A stretch of 64,000 nt of DNA. Source: Halioglobus sp. (GTDB lineage: Bacteria; Pseudomonadota; Gammaproteobacteria; Pseudomonadales; Halieaceae). Below the pieces are notes generated by a model. It saw only the letters and a list, made by a program, of their open reading frames with translations, ran no database searches and had not been told where the DNA came from. Below are positions 1 to 12,308 of the stretch, one piece after another. The stretch's first letter is position 1. Each line of letters starts with the position of its first letter. Both the position numbers and the translations under genes were made by a program. Where the stretch lies: contig JAGRIE010000007.1 of assembly GCA_020443425.1 (NCBI GenBank), positions 70,868-134,867 on the forward strand, given 5' to 3'.

Positions 1-891
1 CTCGATTTTCGGCTCCCAGTCCAATGTCGATTTCGCCAGCGCTATATTGGGCTGGCGCTGCATCGGATCATCATTGGGCAGCGGGCGCAGAACCAGTTCA
101 GACCTTGAACCGGTCAGCTTGATCACTTTCTCGGCCAGTTCCCTGATGGTGAACTCATTGGGGTTGCCGAGGTTTATCGGGCCTGTAATATCATCAGCAG
201 TGGCCATCAGGCGGATGAACCCTTCGATAAGGTCATCCACATAACAGAAAGACCGGGTCTGGGAGCCGTCGCCGAACAGCGTGATCGGCTCCCCGCGCAG
301 CGCCTGCATAATGAAATTGGAGACCACCCTGCCGTCATTGGGGTGCATATTGGGACCGTAGGTATTAAAAATACGCGCGACCTTGATACGCAGATTGTGC
401 TGGCGGTAGTAGTCGAAAAAGAGAGTCTCCGCACAGCGCTTGCCCTCGTCGTAGCAGGAGCGCTCACCGATCGGGTTTACGTGCCCCCAGTACGCCTCGT
501 GCTGGGGGTGGATTTTCGGGTCGCCGTAGACTTCGCTGGTGGACGCCTGGAATATCCTGGCACCCGTGCGCTTGGCCAGACCCAGCATGTTAATCGCGCC
601 ATGCACACTGGTCTTGGTGGTCTGTACCGGATCGTGCTGGTAGTGCACAGGGGAAGCGGGACAGGCGAGGTTATAGATTTCATCCACCTCCACGTACAGT
701 GGAAAGGTAATATCGTGTCGCAGCAACTCAAAGTTGGGCTGGTCCAACAGTTCGACAATATTGTCTTTTGTGCCGGTAAAGAAGTTATCTGCGCAGATTA
801 CGTCGTGCCCCTCGCCGACGAGGCGGCGGCACAGGTGTGATCCCAGGAAACCCGCGCCACCTGTGACCAGTACCCGTTTTCTTATATGCAT
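1..891 (-). CDS. UDP-glucuronate decarboxylase (UDP-xylose synthase), partial
   Basis: An extended short-chain dehydrogenase/epimerase that, by family, converts UDP-glucuronate to UDP-xylose and CO2 in the cytoplasm for polysaccharide synthesis. The N-terminus has the NAD-binding GGAGFLGSH motif, followed by the TSEVYGDP segment and the catalytic YxxxK as SCYDEGKR, then [20 protein letters not shown], all typical of bacterial Uxs proteins. The ATG at 889-891 begins [12 protein letters not shown]. The frame is still open at the left edge after 297 codons, so only about 15-25 C-terminal residues are missing. A 5-bp inverted repeat (GTGAC/GTCAC, 919-935) lies in the 74-bp gap before purA. UDP-galactose-type epimerase is less likely given the motif set. 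Confidence 0.88.
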   Translation of the reverse strand, partial: MHIRKRVLVTGGAGFLGSHLCRRLVGEGHDVICADNFFTGTKDNIVELLDQPNFELLRHDITFPLYVEVDEIYNLACPASPVHYQHDPVQTTKTSVHGAINMLGLAKRTGARIFQASTSEVYGDPKIHPQHEAYWGHVNPIGERSCYDEGKRCAETLFFDYYRQHNLRIKVARIFNTYGPNMHPNDGRVVSNFIMQALRGEPITLFGDGSQTRSFCYVDDLIEGFIRLMATADDITGPINLGNPNEFTIRELAEKVIKLTGSRSELVLRPLPNDDPMQRQPNIALAKSTLDWEPKIE

Positions 892-965
892 AGTGTTTCC
901 ACATCCAGTCCAGCAACTGTGACTATTACTGTCACGGGGATGATCGCCAGCCGGTCAACCGTGGG

Positions 966-3493
<2,528 letters not shown>

Positions 3494-3508
3494 CTCATGT
3501 ACCCGGCC

Positions 3509-3700
3509 CTAATGAACCCAATATAAAATAACAACCCCGAACAGCATACTGCCCAGCCCGATATTGCGAATCACCCTGTCATCCATTCGCTCGGCCTGCG
3601 CCAGCATCGCCCGCCAGCGGTTGGGACTGATAAACGGCAGCATCCCTTCCACAATGAATACCAGCGCAATCGCCGCCGGCAATACTTGCCAGAAATCCAC
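3509..3700 (-). CDS. DUF2065 (YjeT-like) small membrane protein
   Basis: A 63-residue protein with two hydrophobic helices (around residues 3-20 and 46-62) separated by a short basic loop with the segment ISPNRWRAML. This matches the DUF2065/YjeT family, which sits between hflC and purA in many gammaproteobacteria; function unknown. I chose the GTG at 3700 because GGAGAG lies 3 bases upstream and the protein then has the usual size of about 60 residues; a longer frame begins at 3748 but adds a non-conserved polar extension. Confidence 0.82.
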   Translation of the reverse strand: MDFWQVLPAAIALVFIVEGMLPFISPNRWRAMLAQAERMDDRVIRNIGLGSMLFGVVILYWVH

Positions 3701-3787
3701 GAGCTCTCCAGGTTGAAACGCCAGGTCACTACCCGGCCCGATCCGCAAAGGCTGTCAGCCATCCGCGGCGAGCAGGGCAATCCCAGG

Positions 3788-4678
3788 CTAATTCGTTTCC
3801 GTTTCCGTACCGCCGCGAGAATCTTTCAGATAGCGGAAAAACTCGCTATCGGGCTGTACCAGCATAATATCACCGTTGCCCTGGAAAGCATTCTGATACG
3901 CTTTCAGGCTGCGGGTGAAGGCGTAAAATTCAGGATCCGCATTAAAGGCCTCGGCGTAGATACGGGTCGCGGTCGCATCCCCCTCACCCCGGATCAGCTC
4001 CGAGTCGCGGTAGGCGTTCGCTTTTAATACCGTCACCTCGCGGTCCGCCGCGGCCTGGATGCCCTCCGCCAGCTCCTGACCCTGTGAGCGGTGCTCGCGG
4101 GCCTCTTTCTCCCGCTCGGCGTTCATCCGGCGATACACGGATTCAGAGACATCCGGCGGCAGGTCGATCTGCTTGACGCGCACATCGACCACTTCGACAC
4201 CCAGTCCCTCCTGCGCGACTATCGTCAGCTCTTCCGTCAGCGCCTGCATCAACTCATCGCGCTCACCGGACACCACTTCCTGGATCGTGCGGATGGCGAC
4301 CTGGTTGCGCAAGCCGTCGTTGATACGCTGGGCCAGCAGTGTCATGGCGCGCGACTCCTCACCGTTGGTGGCGGTGTAGAACTTCTCCGTATCCGATACC
4401 TTGAACTTGGCATAGGAATCCACAATCAGCGCCTTTTTCTCCTGCGTGAAATAGCGCTCAGGCGTGGAATCCACCGTCAGTACCCGACCGTCGAATTTCC
4501 GCACACTGTTGACGAATGGAATCTTGATATGCAGACCCGGCTGGATATTTGGATTGACCACCTCACCGAACTGCAGCAGAACACCGCGCTCGGTCTCCTT
4601 GATCACATACAGCGAGTTACTCAGTATCAGCACCGCGATCAGCGCGATAAATATTAAGGTTACATTGCGACCTGACAT
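3788..4678 (-). CDS. hflC: FtsH-associated membrane protein HflC
   Basis: SPFH/prohibitin-family inner-membrane protein of 296 residues. With HflK it forms the large periplasmic HflKC assembly that surrounds and modulates the FtsH protease. One N-terminal membrane anchor (about residues 5-24, LIFIALIAVLILSNSLYVI) is followed by the band-7 domain beginning ETERGVLLQFGEVV and a helical region rich in Glu and Arg. It starts 2 bp after the hflK stop, so the two are almost certainly co-translated. Confidence 0.96.
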   Translation of the reverse strand: MSGRNVTLIFIALIAVLILSNSLYVIKETERGVLLQFGEVVNPNIQPGLHIKIPFVNSVRKFDGRVLTVDSTPERYFTQEKKALIVDSYAKFKVSDTEKFYTATNGEESRAMTLLAQRINDGLRNQVAIRTIQEVVSGERDELMQALTEELTIVAQEGLGVEVVDVRVKQIDLPPDVSESVYRRMNAEREKEAREHRSQGQELAEGIQAAADREVTVLKANAYRDSELIRGEGDATATRIYAEAFNADPEFYAFTRSLKAYQNAFQGNGDIMLVQPDSEFFRYLKDSRGGTETETN

Positions 4679-4680
4679 GA

Positions 4681-5838
4681 TTAGCGCCCTCCCCTGCGGC
4701 TATCGGAGGCAGCCGCGTCTCGGCGTAGCTGCTCAGTGACGGCATTGGTCAATTCACGTATGTTGGAGCTGTCCACCTTGATTTGGCCGGCGCTGGACGC
4801 GCTGCGCTGGCTCTGCTCGGCGAGCTTGTCCAGCGGCAGGTACATCACGTTATTACCGCCCTCGACGTCAACCATGACTTTGTTGGTCTGGCTGAGCACC
4901 GTCTGCACGGCATCCAGGTACAGGCGTTCGCGAGTCACCTCGGGCGCCTTTTTGTACTCCTCAAGCAGGCGGGAGAAGCGCTGCGCCTCACCCTCGGCGT
5001 TTGCGATCACCTCTTCCTTGTAGGCACTGGCCTCTTCAATCTGCCGCTGTGCACTACCGCGGGCCTCGGGTACGATGCCGTTGGCATAGGCCTGGGCTTC
5101 GTTCTGCAGCCTTTCCTCGTCTTCGCGGGCCTTGATAACATCGTCAAACGCCGCCTGCACCTGTGTTGGGGGTTTTGACTCGTCTATCGTCACCTTGCTG
5201 ACCAGGATACCGGTCTGGTAGAGGTTGATATACTCCTGCAGGCGCTGCTGCACATCGACGGCGATCTGCGCCCGCCCCTCGGTCAGCACCATATCCATGG
5301 TCGCGCCACCGACGACATGCCGCAGCGCACTCTGTGCGGCGTGCTGCAGCGAGCGCTCGGGATCGCGCACCTTGAGGATGAAATCGACAGGGTTGTCGAT
5401 CACATATTGCACCGAGAGTTTGACCTCGACGATGTTTTCATCCTGCGTCAGCATAATCTCGCGGAAGCTGCTGGAGCGAACCTTGGTGATATTCAGCAGT
5501 GTGACTTCGTCGACCAGCGGCGGATTCCAGTGCAGGCCGGGCTGCACGGTGTCGAGGTACTTACCAAAGCGCAGCACCACCCCGCGCTCCTGCTGGTCGA
5601 CCTGGTAGAAACCAAGCGCCGCCCAGATCACCAGTGCGACAACCAGCAGCACGCCCAGCGCAGCGCCGGAAAACCCGGACGCGCCACCGCTGCCGGAGGA
5701 GGAACCTCCGCCGAACAGCCCCCCCATTTTGGCCTGCAGTTTTTTCAGCGCCTCATCCAGATCGGGCGGGCCCTGATCGCCACCACCCCATGGGTCTTTT
5801 GGCTTGTTGTTACCGCCACCCGGTTCATTCCAGGCCAT
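4681..5838 (-). CDS. hflK: FtsH-associated membrane protein HflK
   Basis: Partner of HflC in the FtsH-regulating SPFH complex; 385 residues. The N-terminus is Gly/Asn-rich and cytoplasmic (MAWNEPGGGNNKPKDPWGGG), as is typical of HflK. A Ser/Gly stretch precedes the single membrane helix (about residues 62-82), then the band-7 domain with VDQQERGVVLRFGKY. The ATG at 5838 has AGGAG 6 bases upstream; an in-frame TTG two codons earlier is less likely because it would sit almost on the ribosome site. The gene follows hflX by 82 bp. Confidence 0.96.
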   Translation of the reverse strand: MAWNEPGGGNNKPKDPWGGGDQGPPDLDEALKKLQAKMGGLFGGGSSSGSGGASGFSGAALGVLLVVALVIWAALGFYQVDQQERGVVLRFGKYLDTVQPGLHWNPPLVDEVTLLNITKVRSSSFREIMLTQDENIVEVKLSVQYVIDNPVDFILKVRDPERSLQHAAQSALRHVVGGATMDMVLTEGRAQIAVDVQQRLQEYINLYQTGILVSKVTIDESKPPTQVQAAFDDVIKAREDEERLQNEAQAYANGIVPEARGSAQRQIEEASAYKEEVIANAEGEAQRFSRLLEEYKKAPEVTRERLYLDAVQTVLSQTNKVMVDVEGGNNVMYLPLDKLAEQSQRSASSAGQIKVDSSNIRELTNAVTEQLRRDAAASDSRRGGR

Positions 5839-5920
5839 ATGCAACTCCTAGTGTTGTCTCGAAAACAGTCTATCAAACTTTCGGCCCCGGGTACGCAGCA
5901 CAATGCGCGCACACCCGCCT

Positions 5921-7192
5921 TTAAAAAAGCGGTTCCGGGCCTTTCTTCATCAACCGGTTCCAGTCTGCACGCGGCAGTCTCACGCTCAAATGAGCGACAC
6001 CGTCATCGCCATAGTCTTCCGCCTCGACAGCACCGAGGCTGTAGAGTGCTGCCCGCAGGCCGCCCTCTTTTGGATCCAGGTACAGCTCTTCGGACACCAT
6101 GTCCTGGCCCACCAGTTCCGCGATAGCCTGCAACAACAGCTCTGTGCCCTCGCCGGTCGCGGCGCTGAGCCAGACCCGCTCCGGCCGGCCATCTGCATTC
6201 CGCTCCAGTCGCGGCGACTGCTCCAGCACATCTATCTTGTTGAACACCTGCAACTGGGGAATCTCTTCGGCGCCGATTTCAGCCAGCACGTCCTGCACCT
6301 GGTCTATATTGCGGCCCCTGTCTTCAGTGGCTGCATCCACTACATGCAACAGCAGGTCGGCATTCAGGGTCTCTTCCAGCGTCGCCTTGAACGCCTCGAC
6401 CAGCTTGTGCGGCAGATGCGCGATGAAACCCACCGTGTCGGCCAGCACCACCGGCCCGACATTTTCCAGCTCGACCCGGCGCAGGGTGGGGTCCAGTGTG
6501 GCAAACAACTGGTCAGCAACATATACGGTGGATTCAGTGATTCGGTTGAACAGCGTGGACTTCCCGGCATTGGTATAGCCCACCAGCGATACGGTGGGAA
6601 TCTCTGCCCGCGTCCGCGAGCGGCGCCCCTGCTCCCGCTGCTTTCGCACTTTCTCGAGCCTTGCGGTGATCGACTTCAGCCGCACCCGCAACAGCCTGCG
6701 GTCCGTCTCCAGCTGGGTTTCGCCCGGACCGCGCAAACCGATACCGCCTTTTTGCCGCTCCAGGTGAGTCCAGCCCCGCACCAGCCGAGTCGACATATGC
6801 TGCAGCTGTGCCAGCTCGACCTGCAGCTTGCCCTCGTGAGTCCTGGCCCGCTGCGCGAAAATATCCAGGATCAGGCCTGTGCGATCCAATACCCGGCACT
6901 GCAGCTCGCGCTCCAGGTTGCGCTCCTGGCTGGGACTGAGGGCGTGGTTGAACATCACGATTTCCGCGCATTCCGCGTGCACCTGCTCGCGGATCTCCTC
7001 CAGCTTGCCGCTGCCCACGAAGGTACGCGGATGCGGCGCTACACGAGCGCCCATCACAAAGGCCACCGGATCGCCTCCGGCAGAGAGCACGAGCTCCTCG
7101 AATTCACGGGGATCTTCGCGCTCCGATTCACTGGCAATGTTCAGGTGAACGAGCACAGCGCGTTCTCCCGAGTCGGGACGGTCAAAAAACAA
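5921..7192 (-). CDS. hflX: ribosome-associated GTPase HflX
   Basis: A 423-residue GTPase that binds the large ribosomal subunit and, in E. coli, splits stalled ribosomes under heat stress. The HflX N-terminal domain ends with the Gly-rich GGIGLRGPGETQLE segment; the G domain has GYTNAGKSTLFN (G1), DTVGF (G3) and NKID (G4). The start is TTG at 7192, preceded by AGAGG at 5 bases, giving MFFDRPDSGERAVLVHL, which aligns with the usual HflX N-terminus. It lies 65 bp downstream of hfq. Confidence 0.95.
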   Translation of the reverse strand: MFFDRPDSGERAVLVHLNIASESEREDPREFEELVLSAGGDPVAFVMGARVAPHPRTFVGSGKLEEIREQVHAECAEIVMFNHALSPSQERNLERELQCRVLDRTGLILDIFAQRARTHEGKLQVELAQLQHMSTRLVRGWTHLERQKGGIGLRGPGETQLETDRRLLRVRLKSITARLEKVRKQREQGRRSRTRAEIPTVSLVGYTNAGKSTLFNRITESTVYVADQLFATLDPTLRRVELENVGPVVLADTVGFIAHLPHKLVEAFKATLEETLNADLLLHVVDAATEDRGRNIDQVQDVLAEIGAEEIPQLQVFNKIDVLEQSPRLERNADGRPERVWLSAATGEGTELLLQAIAELVGQDMVSEELYLDPKEGGLRAALYSLGAVEAEDYGDDGVAHLSVRLPRADWNRLMKKGPEPLF

Positions 7193-7257
7193 GTCTACCT
7201 CTTCAGGTCAGAACTGTGCGATGACGAAGTCCGCGCAAGCACCTGCCCGCAAGACAC

Positions 7258-7509
7258 TTAACCAGCGTCTTCGTCATCGTCCTGTGGGTTTTGCAACGGT
7301 ACACGCACCACGCGGGAAGGAACAACGGTGGATATTGCATGCTTGTAGACCATCTGGCTCACGGTGTTCTTCAGCAGCACAACAAACTGATCGAAAGACT
7401 CGATCTGGCCCTGCAGCTTGATTCCATTAACCAGATAAATGGAAACGGGTACCCGTTCCTTACGCAAAATATTCAAATAAGGGTCTTGTAGCGTATGCCC
7501 TTTTGACAT
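7258..7509 (-). CDS. hfq: RNA chaperone Hfq
   Basis: Hexameric Sm-like RNA chaperone that pairs small RNAs with mRNAs. The 83-residue protein has the full Sm core: Sm1 with [20 protein letters not shown] and Sm2 with the [10 protein letters not shown] motif. The C-terminal tail is short and acidic (DDDEDAG), as in pseudomonads and unlike the long tail of E. coli Hfq. GGGAGAG lies just before the ATG. A candidate own promoter lies in the 137-bp gap to miaA. Confidence 0.98.
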   Translation of the reverse strand: MSKGHTLQDPYLNILRKERVPVSIYLVNGIKLQGQIESFDQFVVLLKNTVSQMVYKHAISTVVPSRVVRVPLQNPQDDDEDAG

Positions 7510-7616
7510 AAGTCTCTCCCAATGAGGCTCAAATCGAGCCGAAAATTAAATGGACCAACTGCCTGATCACCTGAACCCAACCCGCATTCATCCGCGGTGT
7601 CGGCTCCGGGCCCAGC

Positions 7617-7650
7617 CGGCCACAGTATAAAGCATTTGTACCAGACTTAT
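7617..7650 (-). promoter_or_regulatory. candidate hfq promoter
   Basis: On the minus strand TATACT (plus positions 7624-7629) differs from the -10 consensus at one base. No good -35 hexamer is visible at 16-18 bp, only the weak CTATAA. Transcription from here would give an hfq leader of about 105 bases with a small GGCTC/GAGCC hairpin near the start codon. In E. coli hfq also has promoters inside and after miaA, so an internal promoter here is reasonable, but this call rests on one hexamer. Confidence 0.4.
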
Positions 7651-8624
7651 AGTGGGGGGCTTTCAAGATACTTCAAGGCCAGCGCCAGCGGTGTGTCGCC
7701 GCCGCCGTCCTCGCGCACAGCAGAACTGACCTTATTTGCACATTTTCCCGACTGATCGGTGTAAATCCACGCCAGATCCGGCCATTTCCGCAACCAGGTG
7801 AGTTGCCGCTTGGCCAGTTGCCGGGTCGCGGCCTCGGCATTTTTCACAGCCTGCGGCAGACTGCACTCCCCCGCCAGGTACTGCCACAGCTGCCGATAGC
7901 CCACCGCGCGTATCGCCGGCAGGTCTGCGTGCAGGTCCGGACGCTGCCAGAGGCCGCGCACCTCCTCCAGCAACCCCGCCGCCATCATCTGCTCGAACCG
8001 CCGGGCGATGCGCTGGTGCAGGATGGCGCGGTCTGCCGGGCAGATCGCCAGTTGTACGACGCGGCAGTGCGCAAATGCGGGGCCCGGATCGTCCTGATGC
8101 CACTGTGACAACGGCACGCCACTGGCGCGGAATACCTCGAGGGCGCGACCCAGGCGCTGGGAGTGGTTCGGATGAATACGGGCGGCGGACTGCGGGTCGA
8201 CCCGCGCCAGTTCCCGGTGCAGATGCGGCCAGCCATGCAGTTGCGCCTCCGCCGCGATCGCGGCCCGGATATCCGGGTCCGACGCCGGCATCTCCGACAG
8301 GCCCTGCAGCAGCGCCTTGAAATACAGCATGGTGCCGCCCACCAGCAGCGGCGTCCTGCCGCGCGCCAGGATATCCGTCACCACCGCGCTCGCATCCACC
8401 ACAAAGTCCGCCGCTGAGTAGACCTCGGCGGGATCGCGGATATCCACCAGATGGTGGGGATAGTCGGGCTTGGCACTGCCGATATCCAGGCCCCGGTACA
8501 CCAGAGCCGAGTCCACGCTGACCAGTTCACAATCGAGTCGGCCGACCAGCTCTATGGCCAGATCTGTCTTGCCTGAGGCGGTGGGGCCCATCAGGCAGAT
8601 CAGCAGGGGTTTAGCGGCACTCAC
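7647..8624 (-). CDS. miaA: tRNA dimethylallyltransferase MiaA
   Basis: Transfers a dimethylallyl group to N6 of A37 in tRNAs that read codons beginning with U. The P-loop [11 protein letters not shown] is at about residues 13-23, followed by [19 protein letters not shown] and the HHLVDIRDP segment of the family. At 325 residues it is of normal length. It starts 5 bp after the mutL stop and precedes hfq, the conserved order in this superoperon. Confidence 0.97.
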   Translation of the reverse strand: MSAAKPLLICLMGPTASGKTDLAIELVGRLDCELVSVDSALVYRGLDIGSAKPDYPHHLVDIRDPAEVYSAADFVVDASAVVTDILARGRTPLLVGGTMLYFKALLQGLSEMPASDPDIRAAIAAEAQLHGWPHLHRELARVDPQSAARIHPNHSQRLGRALEVFRASGVPLSQWHQDDPGPAFAHCRVVQLAICPADRAILHQRIARRFEQMMAAGLLEEVRGLWQRPDLHADLPAIRAVGYRQLWQYLAGECSLPQAVKNAEAATRQLAKRQLTWLRKWPDLAWIYTDQSGKCANKVSSAVREDGGGDTPLALALKYLESPPL

Positions 8625-8629
8625 CGGGG

Positions 8630-10465
8630 TCAGCGCCCGCGCAGAAACAGCTTGTCCAGTTCATCCAGGCCCATCTGGACCCAGGTCGGCCGCCCGTGGT
8701 TGCACTGCCCTGAACGCTCAGTCTCCTCCATGTCGCGCAGCAGCGCGTTCATCTCGGGAATAGTGAGGCGGCGATTGGCGCGCACCGACCCATGGCAGGC
8801 CATGGTCGACAGGATTTCATCCATATGCGACTCGATGCGCTCCGAGCTGCCGAATTCAATCAGGTCCGCCAGCACATCCCGCAACAGCTGCTCGATATTG
8901 GAATCGCGCAATATCACCGGGATCTGCCGGATCACCAGGCTCTCCTCGCCGGCCTCCTCGACCGCCAGTCCCAGCCGCTGGAACAGCTCGGCGTGGTGCA
9001 CGGCAACCTGTACCTCGCGCTGGCTCACCGCGACGGACTGCGGCACCAGCAATGGCTGGCTGCGGATACCGCTGTCATCGCGAGCGGCCTTGAGCCGCTC
9101 GTAGGTGATGCGCTCATGGGCCGCGTGCATATCGACCAGCACCATACCGTGTGCATTCTCAGCGAGGATATAGATACCCTTGAGTTGGGCCAGCGCATAA
9201 CCCAGTGGCGGCACCTCTTCGGGGGCCGCCTCCTGCAGTCCGTGCAGGCGTGCGTAACCGCGCATCTGGTCACCCACCGCCCCCGGTGTGAGAGAGCGCC
9301 CGAATCCCCCGCCGGATGCAGACGCGCGCGCCGTCTCGGGCGCACCCCAGGCCAGCGCACTCTGGCGCTGAATCTCTCCCGTCACCGTGTCGATAGCCAT
9401 ACCGTCACCGCCGGGCAACAGTTCCGGTGCCGGCGCCCCGGGGCCGGAGGGCTGGCCAGGGCGCACATCGGCCAGCGCGCGGTGCAGGCTGGAGAAGATA
9501 AAACTATGCACCGCGCGACTGTCCCGGAAACGCACCTCGTGCTTGGTGGGATGCACATTGACATCAACCTGCGCAGGATCGAGTTCGAGGTACAGCACAA
9601 ACGCGGGGTGACGCCCGTGGTACAGCACATCCCGATAGGCCTGTTTCACCGCGTGCGCTACCAGGCGGTCGCGGATGACGCGGCCGTTGACGAAAAAATA
9701 CTGCAGGTCCGCCTGGCTGCGGGAGAATGTCGGCAGCCCGACCCAGCCGGACAGGCGGTAGGGCGGCACCGCGGCGTCGATGGCGATAGCCTGCTCCATG
9801 AATGCCGGCCCGCAGATCGCCGCCACGCGGCGCTGGCACTCCGCCTGCTGCGAAGCGGCATTGAGGTTGTGCACCACCCTGCCGTTGTGGCGCAGCGTAA
9901 AGGCCACATCGAAACGCGACAGCGCCAGTCGTTTTACCACTTCCTCCAGGTGATTGAACTCGGTCTTCTCCGTGCGCAGGAACTTGCGCCGTGCCGGGGT
10001 GTTGAAAAACAGGTCGCGCACTTCCACCGTGGTGCCACGCGGGTGCGGTGCCGGCTTCAACTGCACCGCCATATCGCGTCCCTCACAGGCGGCACTGCTG
10101 CCCTCACTGCCCTGGGCATTGGCGTTACTGGTCAGCGTCAGGCGCGAGACCGAGCCGATACTGGCCAGCGCCTCACCGCGGAAGCCCAGGCTGCCGACGC
10201 TCTCAAGATCCTCCAGGGAGGCGATTTTGCTGGTGGCGTGGCGAGCCAGGGCGAGCCCCATGTCCTCGGCGGGAATGCCACTGCCGTTATCGCGAATCCG
10301 GATCAGCTTGGCGCCACCGGCCTCCACATCGATTTCCACGCGGGTGGCACCGGCGTCCAGGCTGTTCTCCAGTACTTCCTTGGCCACCGAGGCGGGTCGC
10401 TCGACGACTTCACCAGCGGCAATCTGGTTGGCCAGCCTGGAACTGAGCAGATGAATTTTGGGCAT
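8630..10465 (-). CDS. mutL: DNA mismatch repair protein MutL
   Basis: Couples mismatch recognition by MutS to strand incision. The N-terminal GHKL ATPase is intact: [22 protein letters not shown] and [10 protein letters not shown]. The C-terminal domain carries [12 protein letters not shown], matching the DQHA(x2)E(x4)E endonuclease motif, plus [10 protein letters not shown] and CNHGRPT zinc-site motifs. It is therefore the nicking type found in species lacking MutH, not the E. coli type. Length 611 residues. It lies 13 bp after the amidase gene. Confidence 0.97.
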   Translation of the reverse strand: MPKIHLLSSRLANQIAAGEVVERPASVAKEVLENSLDAGATRVEIDVEAGGAKLIRIRDNGSGIPAEDMGLALARHATSKIASLEDLESVGSLGFRGEALASIGSVSRLTLTSNANAQGSEGSSAACEGRDMAVQLKPAPHPRGTTVEVRDLFFNTPARRKFLRTEKTEFNHLEEVVKRLALSRFDVAFTLRHNGRVVHNLNAASQQAECQRRVAAICGPAFMEQAIAIDAAVPPYRLSGWVGLPTFSRSQADLQYFFVNGRVIRDRLVAHAVKQAYRDVLYHGRHPAFVLYLELDPAQVDVNVHPTKHEVRFRDSRAVHSFIFSSLHRALADVRPGQPSGPGAPAPELLPGGDGMAIDTVTGEIQRQSALAWGAPETARASASGGGFGRSLTPGAVGDQMRGYARLHGLQEAAPEEVPPLGYALAQLKGIYILAENAHGMVLVDMHAAHERITYERLKAARDDSGIRSQPLLVPQSVAVSQREVQVAVHHAELFQRLGLAVEEAGEESLVIRQIPVILRDSNIEQLLRDVLADLIEFGSSERIESHMDEILSTMACHGSVRANRRLTIPEMNALLRDMEETERSGQCNHGRPTWVQMGLDELDKLFLRGR

Positions 10466-10478
10466 CGAAGCGGCTTGG

Positions 10479-11786
10479 TCAGCTCTTGGGAATATTCAGC
10501 TTCTGTCCGACCAGGATTCTAGAGCTGTTGCTGATACTGTTATAGCTCTTGAGCTCTGCCAGCGGGACACTGAAGCGATCGGCAATGCCGGACAGTGTAT
10601 CACCTCGCGCAATGATGTACTCCTCTGCGCCCTGCTGCTTTTGCCAGGCCAGCAGCGTTCCCGATGGCGGGTGTGCCTTGAACCACTCGCGGATTCCGCG
10701 ATGGATGGCTGCGGCGATTTTCTTCTGGTAGGCCGTGGTCGCCAGCAGACCGGCCTCCTGGGGGTTGGAGATAAAGCCTGTCTCCACCAGTATGGAGGGG
10801 ATATCCGGCGATTTCAGCACGGCGAAACCGGCCTGTTCGACCTGGCGCTTGTGCAACTTGGCCACGCCATCCACATTGCGCAGCACCTTGTCTCCCAGTT
10901 TCAGGCTGGTATCCAGGGTCGACGTCATCGACAGGTCGGCCAGCACGCCCGCCAGCACATCGTCCTTATCGGACAGGCTGACACCGCCGACGAGGTCGGC
11001 GGCGTTCTCGCGCTGCGCCAGGTATTCGGCGGCGGTACTGGTCGCGCCGCCGGTGGAGAGGGCGTAGACCGAGGCGCCGTTCGCCTCCTTGCGTTTGAAA
11101 GCATCGGCGTGAATGGACACAAACAGGTCGGCCTGCCGCTCGCGCGCCAGGTCACGGCGCCCTTTCAGGCTCACATAGTAGTCGCCGGTGCGAATCAGGG
11201 TCGGTTTGAACCCGGGGTCCGCCTCTAACAGCGCATTCAGTTCCCGTGAGATCGCCATTACAACGTCCTTCTCCTCCACCCGGTTCGGCCCCATCGCACC
11301 GGGGTCCTCGCCACCGTGACCAGCATCGATCGCAATAATCAGGTCGCGCTTGGCCGAGTGCTGCACGGTTTTCTTCACTTCGGTGGTCTGGCTCGCCTGC
11401 TGGTCGTACAAGTCCAGCACCAGTCGATCACCCGCCTGCTCGTTGGCCTTGAGTGTAAAACTGCGCGGGTCGACCTTGTCGGTGATCTCCAGCACGACAC
11501 GCAGGTCGTCGCCATCGCGTATACCGGAGCGGACGGAGGATACCGGGGTGTTGGAAAGCTGCAGCTTGGCCAGGTCGGCCCGCAGGTCGGTGTCCTGGAT
11601 GTCCAGCACGACCCGGCCGGGATCAGACAGCACGATCAGCGAGTGTTGCGCGGGGCCGGACAGGTCGAACACGATGCGTGTGTGATCCGGTGCCCGCCAC
11701 AGGCGCACGTCCTGCACCTCCACGGCCCACGCGTTATGCGCGCCCAGAAAACCCAGGACCACCAAGATCCACCACGCCCTGCCCAT
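10479..11786 (-). CDS. amiB: N-acetylmuramoyl-L-alanine amidase, AmiB/AmiC type with LysM
   Basis: A periplasmic zinc amidase that cleaves septal peptidoglycan during cell separation. A signal peptide ends near ...GAHNAWA (about residue 21); an AMIN domain follows (about 22-120), then the Amidase_3 domain (about 145-375) with [18 protein letters not shown] and VETGFISN supplying zinc and catalytic residues, then one C-terminal LysM (about 388-432, [17 protein letters not shown]). The LysM and the position between tsaE and mutL fit AmiB. Length 435 residues. Confidence 0.94.
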   Translation of the reverse strand: MGRAWWILVVLGFLGAHNAWAVEVQDVRLWRAPDHTRIVFDLSGPAQHSLIVLSDPGRVVLDIQDTDLRADLAKLQLSNTPVSSVRSGIRDGDDLRVVLEITDKVDPRSFTLKANEQAGDRLVLDLYDQQASQTTEVKKTVQHSAKRDLIIAIDAGHGGEDPGAMGPNRVEEKDVVMAISRELNALLEADPGFKPTLIRTGDYYVSLKGRRDLARERQADLFVSIHADAFKRKEANGASVYALSTGGATSTAAEYLAQRENAADLVGGVSLSDKDDVLAGVLADLSMTSTLDTSLKLGDKVLRNVDGVAKLHKRQVEQAGFAVLKSPDIPSILVETGFISNPQEAGLLATTAYQKKIAAAIHRGIREWFKAHPPSGTLLAWQKQQGAEEYIIARGDTLSGIADRFSVPLAELKSYNSISNSSRILVGQKLNIPKS

Positions 11787-11816
11787 ATCACTCCCACCCG
11801 GTCATACTGTTTTTCT

Positions 11817-12308
11817 TCAGGCCTGGGTCTGCGCCCCGGACACTGCCTGCATCTGCGCCAGCACCCGTCTGCCCTGCTCGGTCTGCGCAGTGTACTGCAA
11901 ACGCCGACCCCGTCCTTCTGCCGCTATGTTAATTCTTAAGTCCGCCAAGGGCAAAGCGCCGACACCCCGCTCAGGCCATTCCACCAGACAAACCGACATA
12001 TCACCAAAATAATCCCGAATACCCATGAACTCCAGCTCTTCAGGGTCCCCCAAGCGGTATAGGTCGAAGTGGTAGACGTCCATATCTCGCAGCCGGTAGG
12101 GCTCTACCAGCGTATAGGTCGGACTCTTGACCGCACCCTGGTGGCCGAGTGAGTGCATGAAACCGCGACTGAATGTGGTTTTCCCCATACCGAGATCCCC
12201 CTGCAGGAAAATCACCAGGCCGGGCTCGCACACTGCGCCGAGCTGGGCGCCGAATTCCACCATGGCCGCCTCGTCTGCGGCCACCCTCACAGCGGACGCC
12301 GGCGTCAT
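11817..12308 (-). CDS. tsaE: tRNA threonylcarbamoyladenosine biosynthesis ATPase TsaE
   Basis: The ATPase that works with TsaB and TsaD in making the t6A37 modification of ANN-decoding tRNAs. Walker A is GDLGMGKTTFSRG (about residues 35-47; an alanine is more usual where Met stands), followed by SPTYTLVEPY and YHFDLYRL, then VEWPERG. At 163 residues it is typical. Its ATG overlaps the stop of the upstream nnrDE gene by 4 bases. Confidence 0.95.
   Translation of the reverse strand: MTPASAVRVAADEAAMVEFGAQLGAVCEPGLVIFLQGDLGMGKTTFSRGFMHSLGHQGAVKSPTYTLVEPYRLRDMDVYHFDLYRLGDPEELEFMGIRDYFGDMSVCLVEWPERGVGALPLADLRINIAAEGRGRRLQYTAQTEQGRRVLAQMQAVSGAQTQA

Noticed and set aside
5903-7261. 452-codon frame opposite hflX
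   Set aside because: The minus-strand HflX has all GTPase motifs; this is its mirror image.
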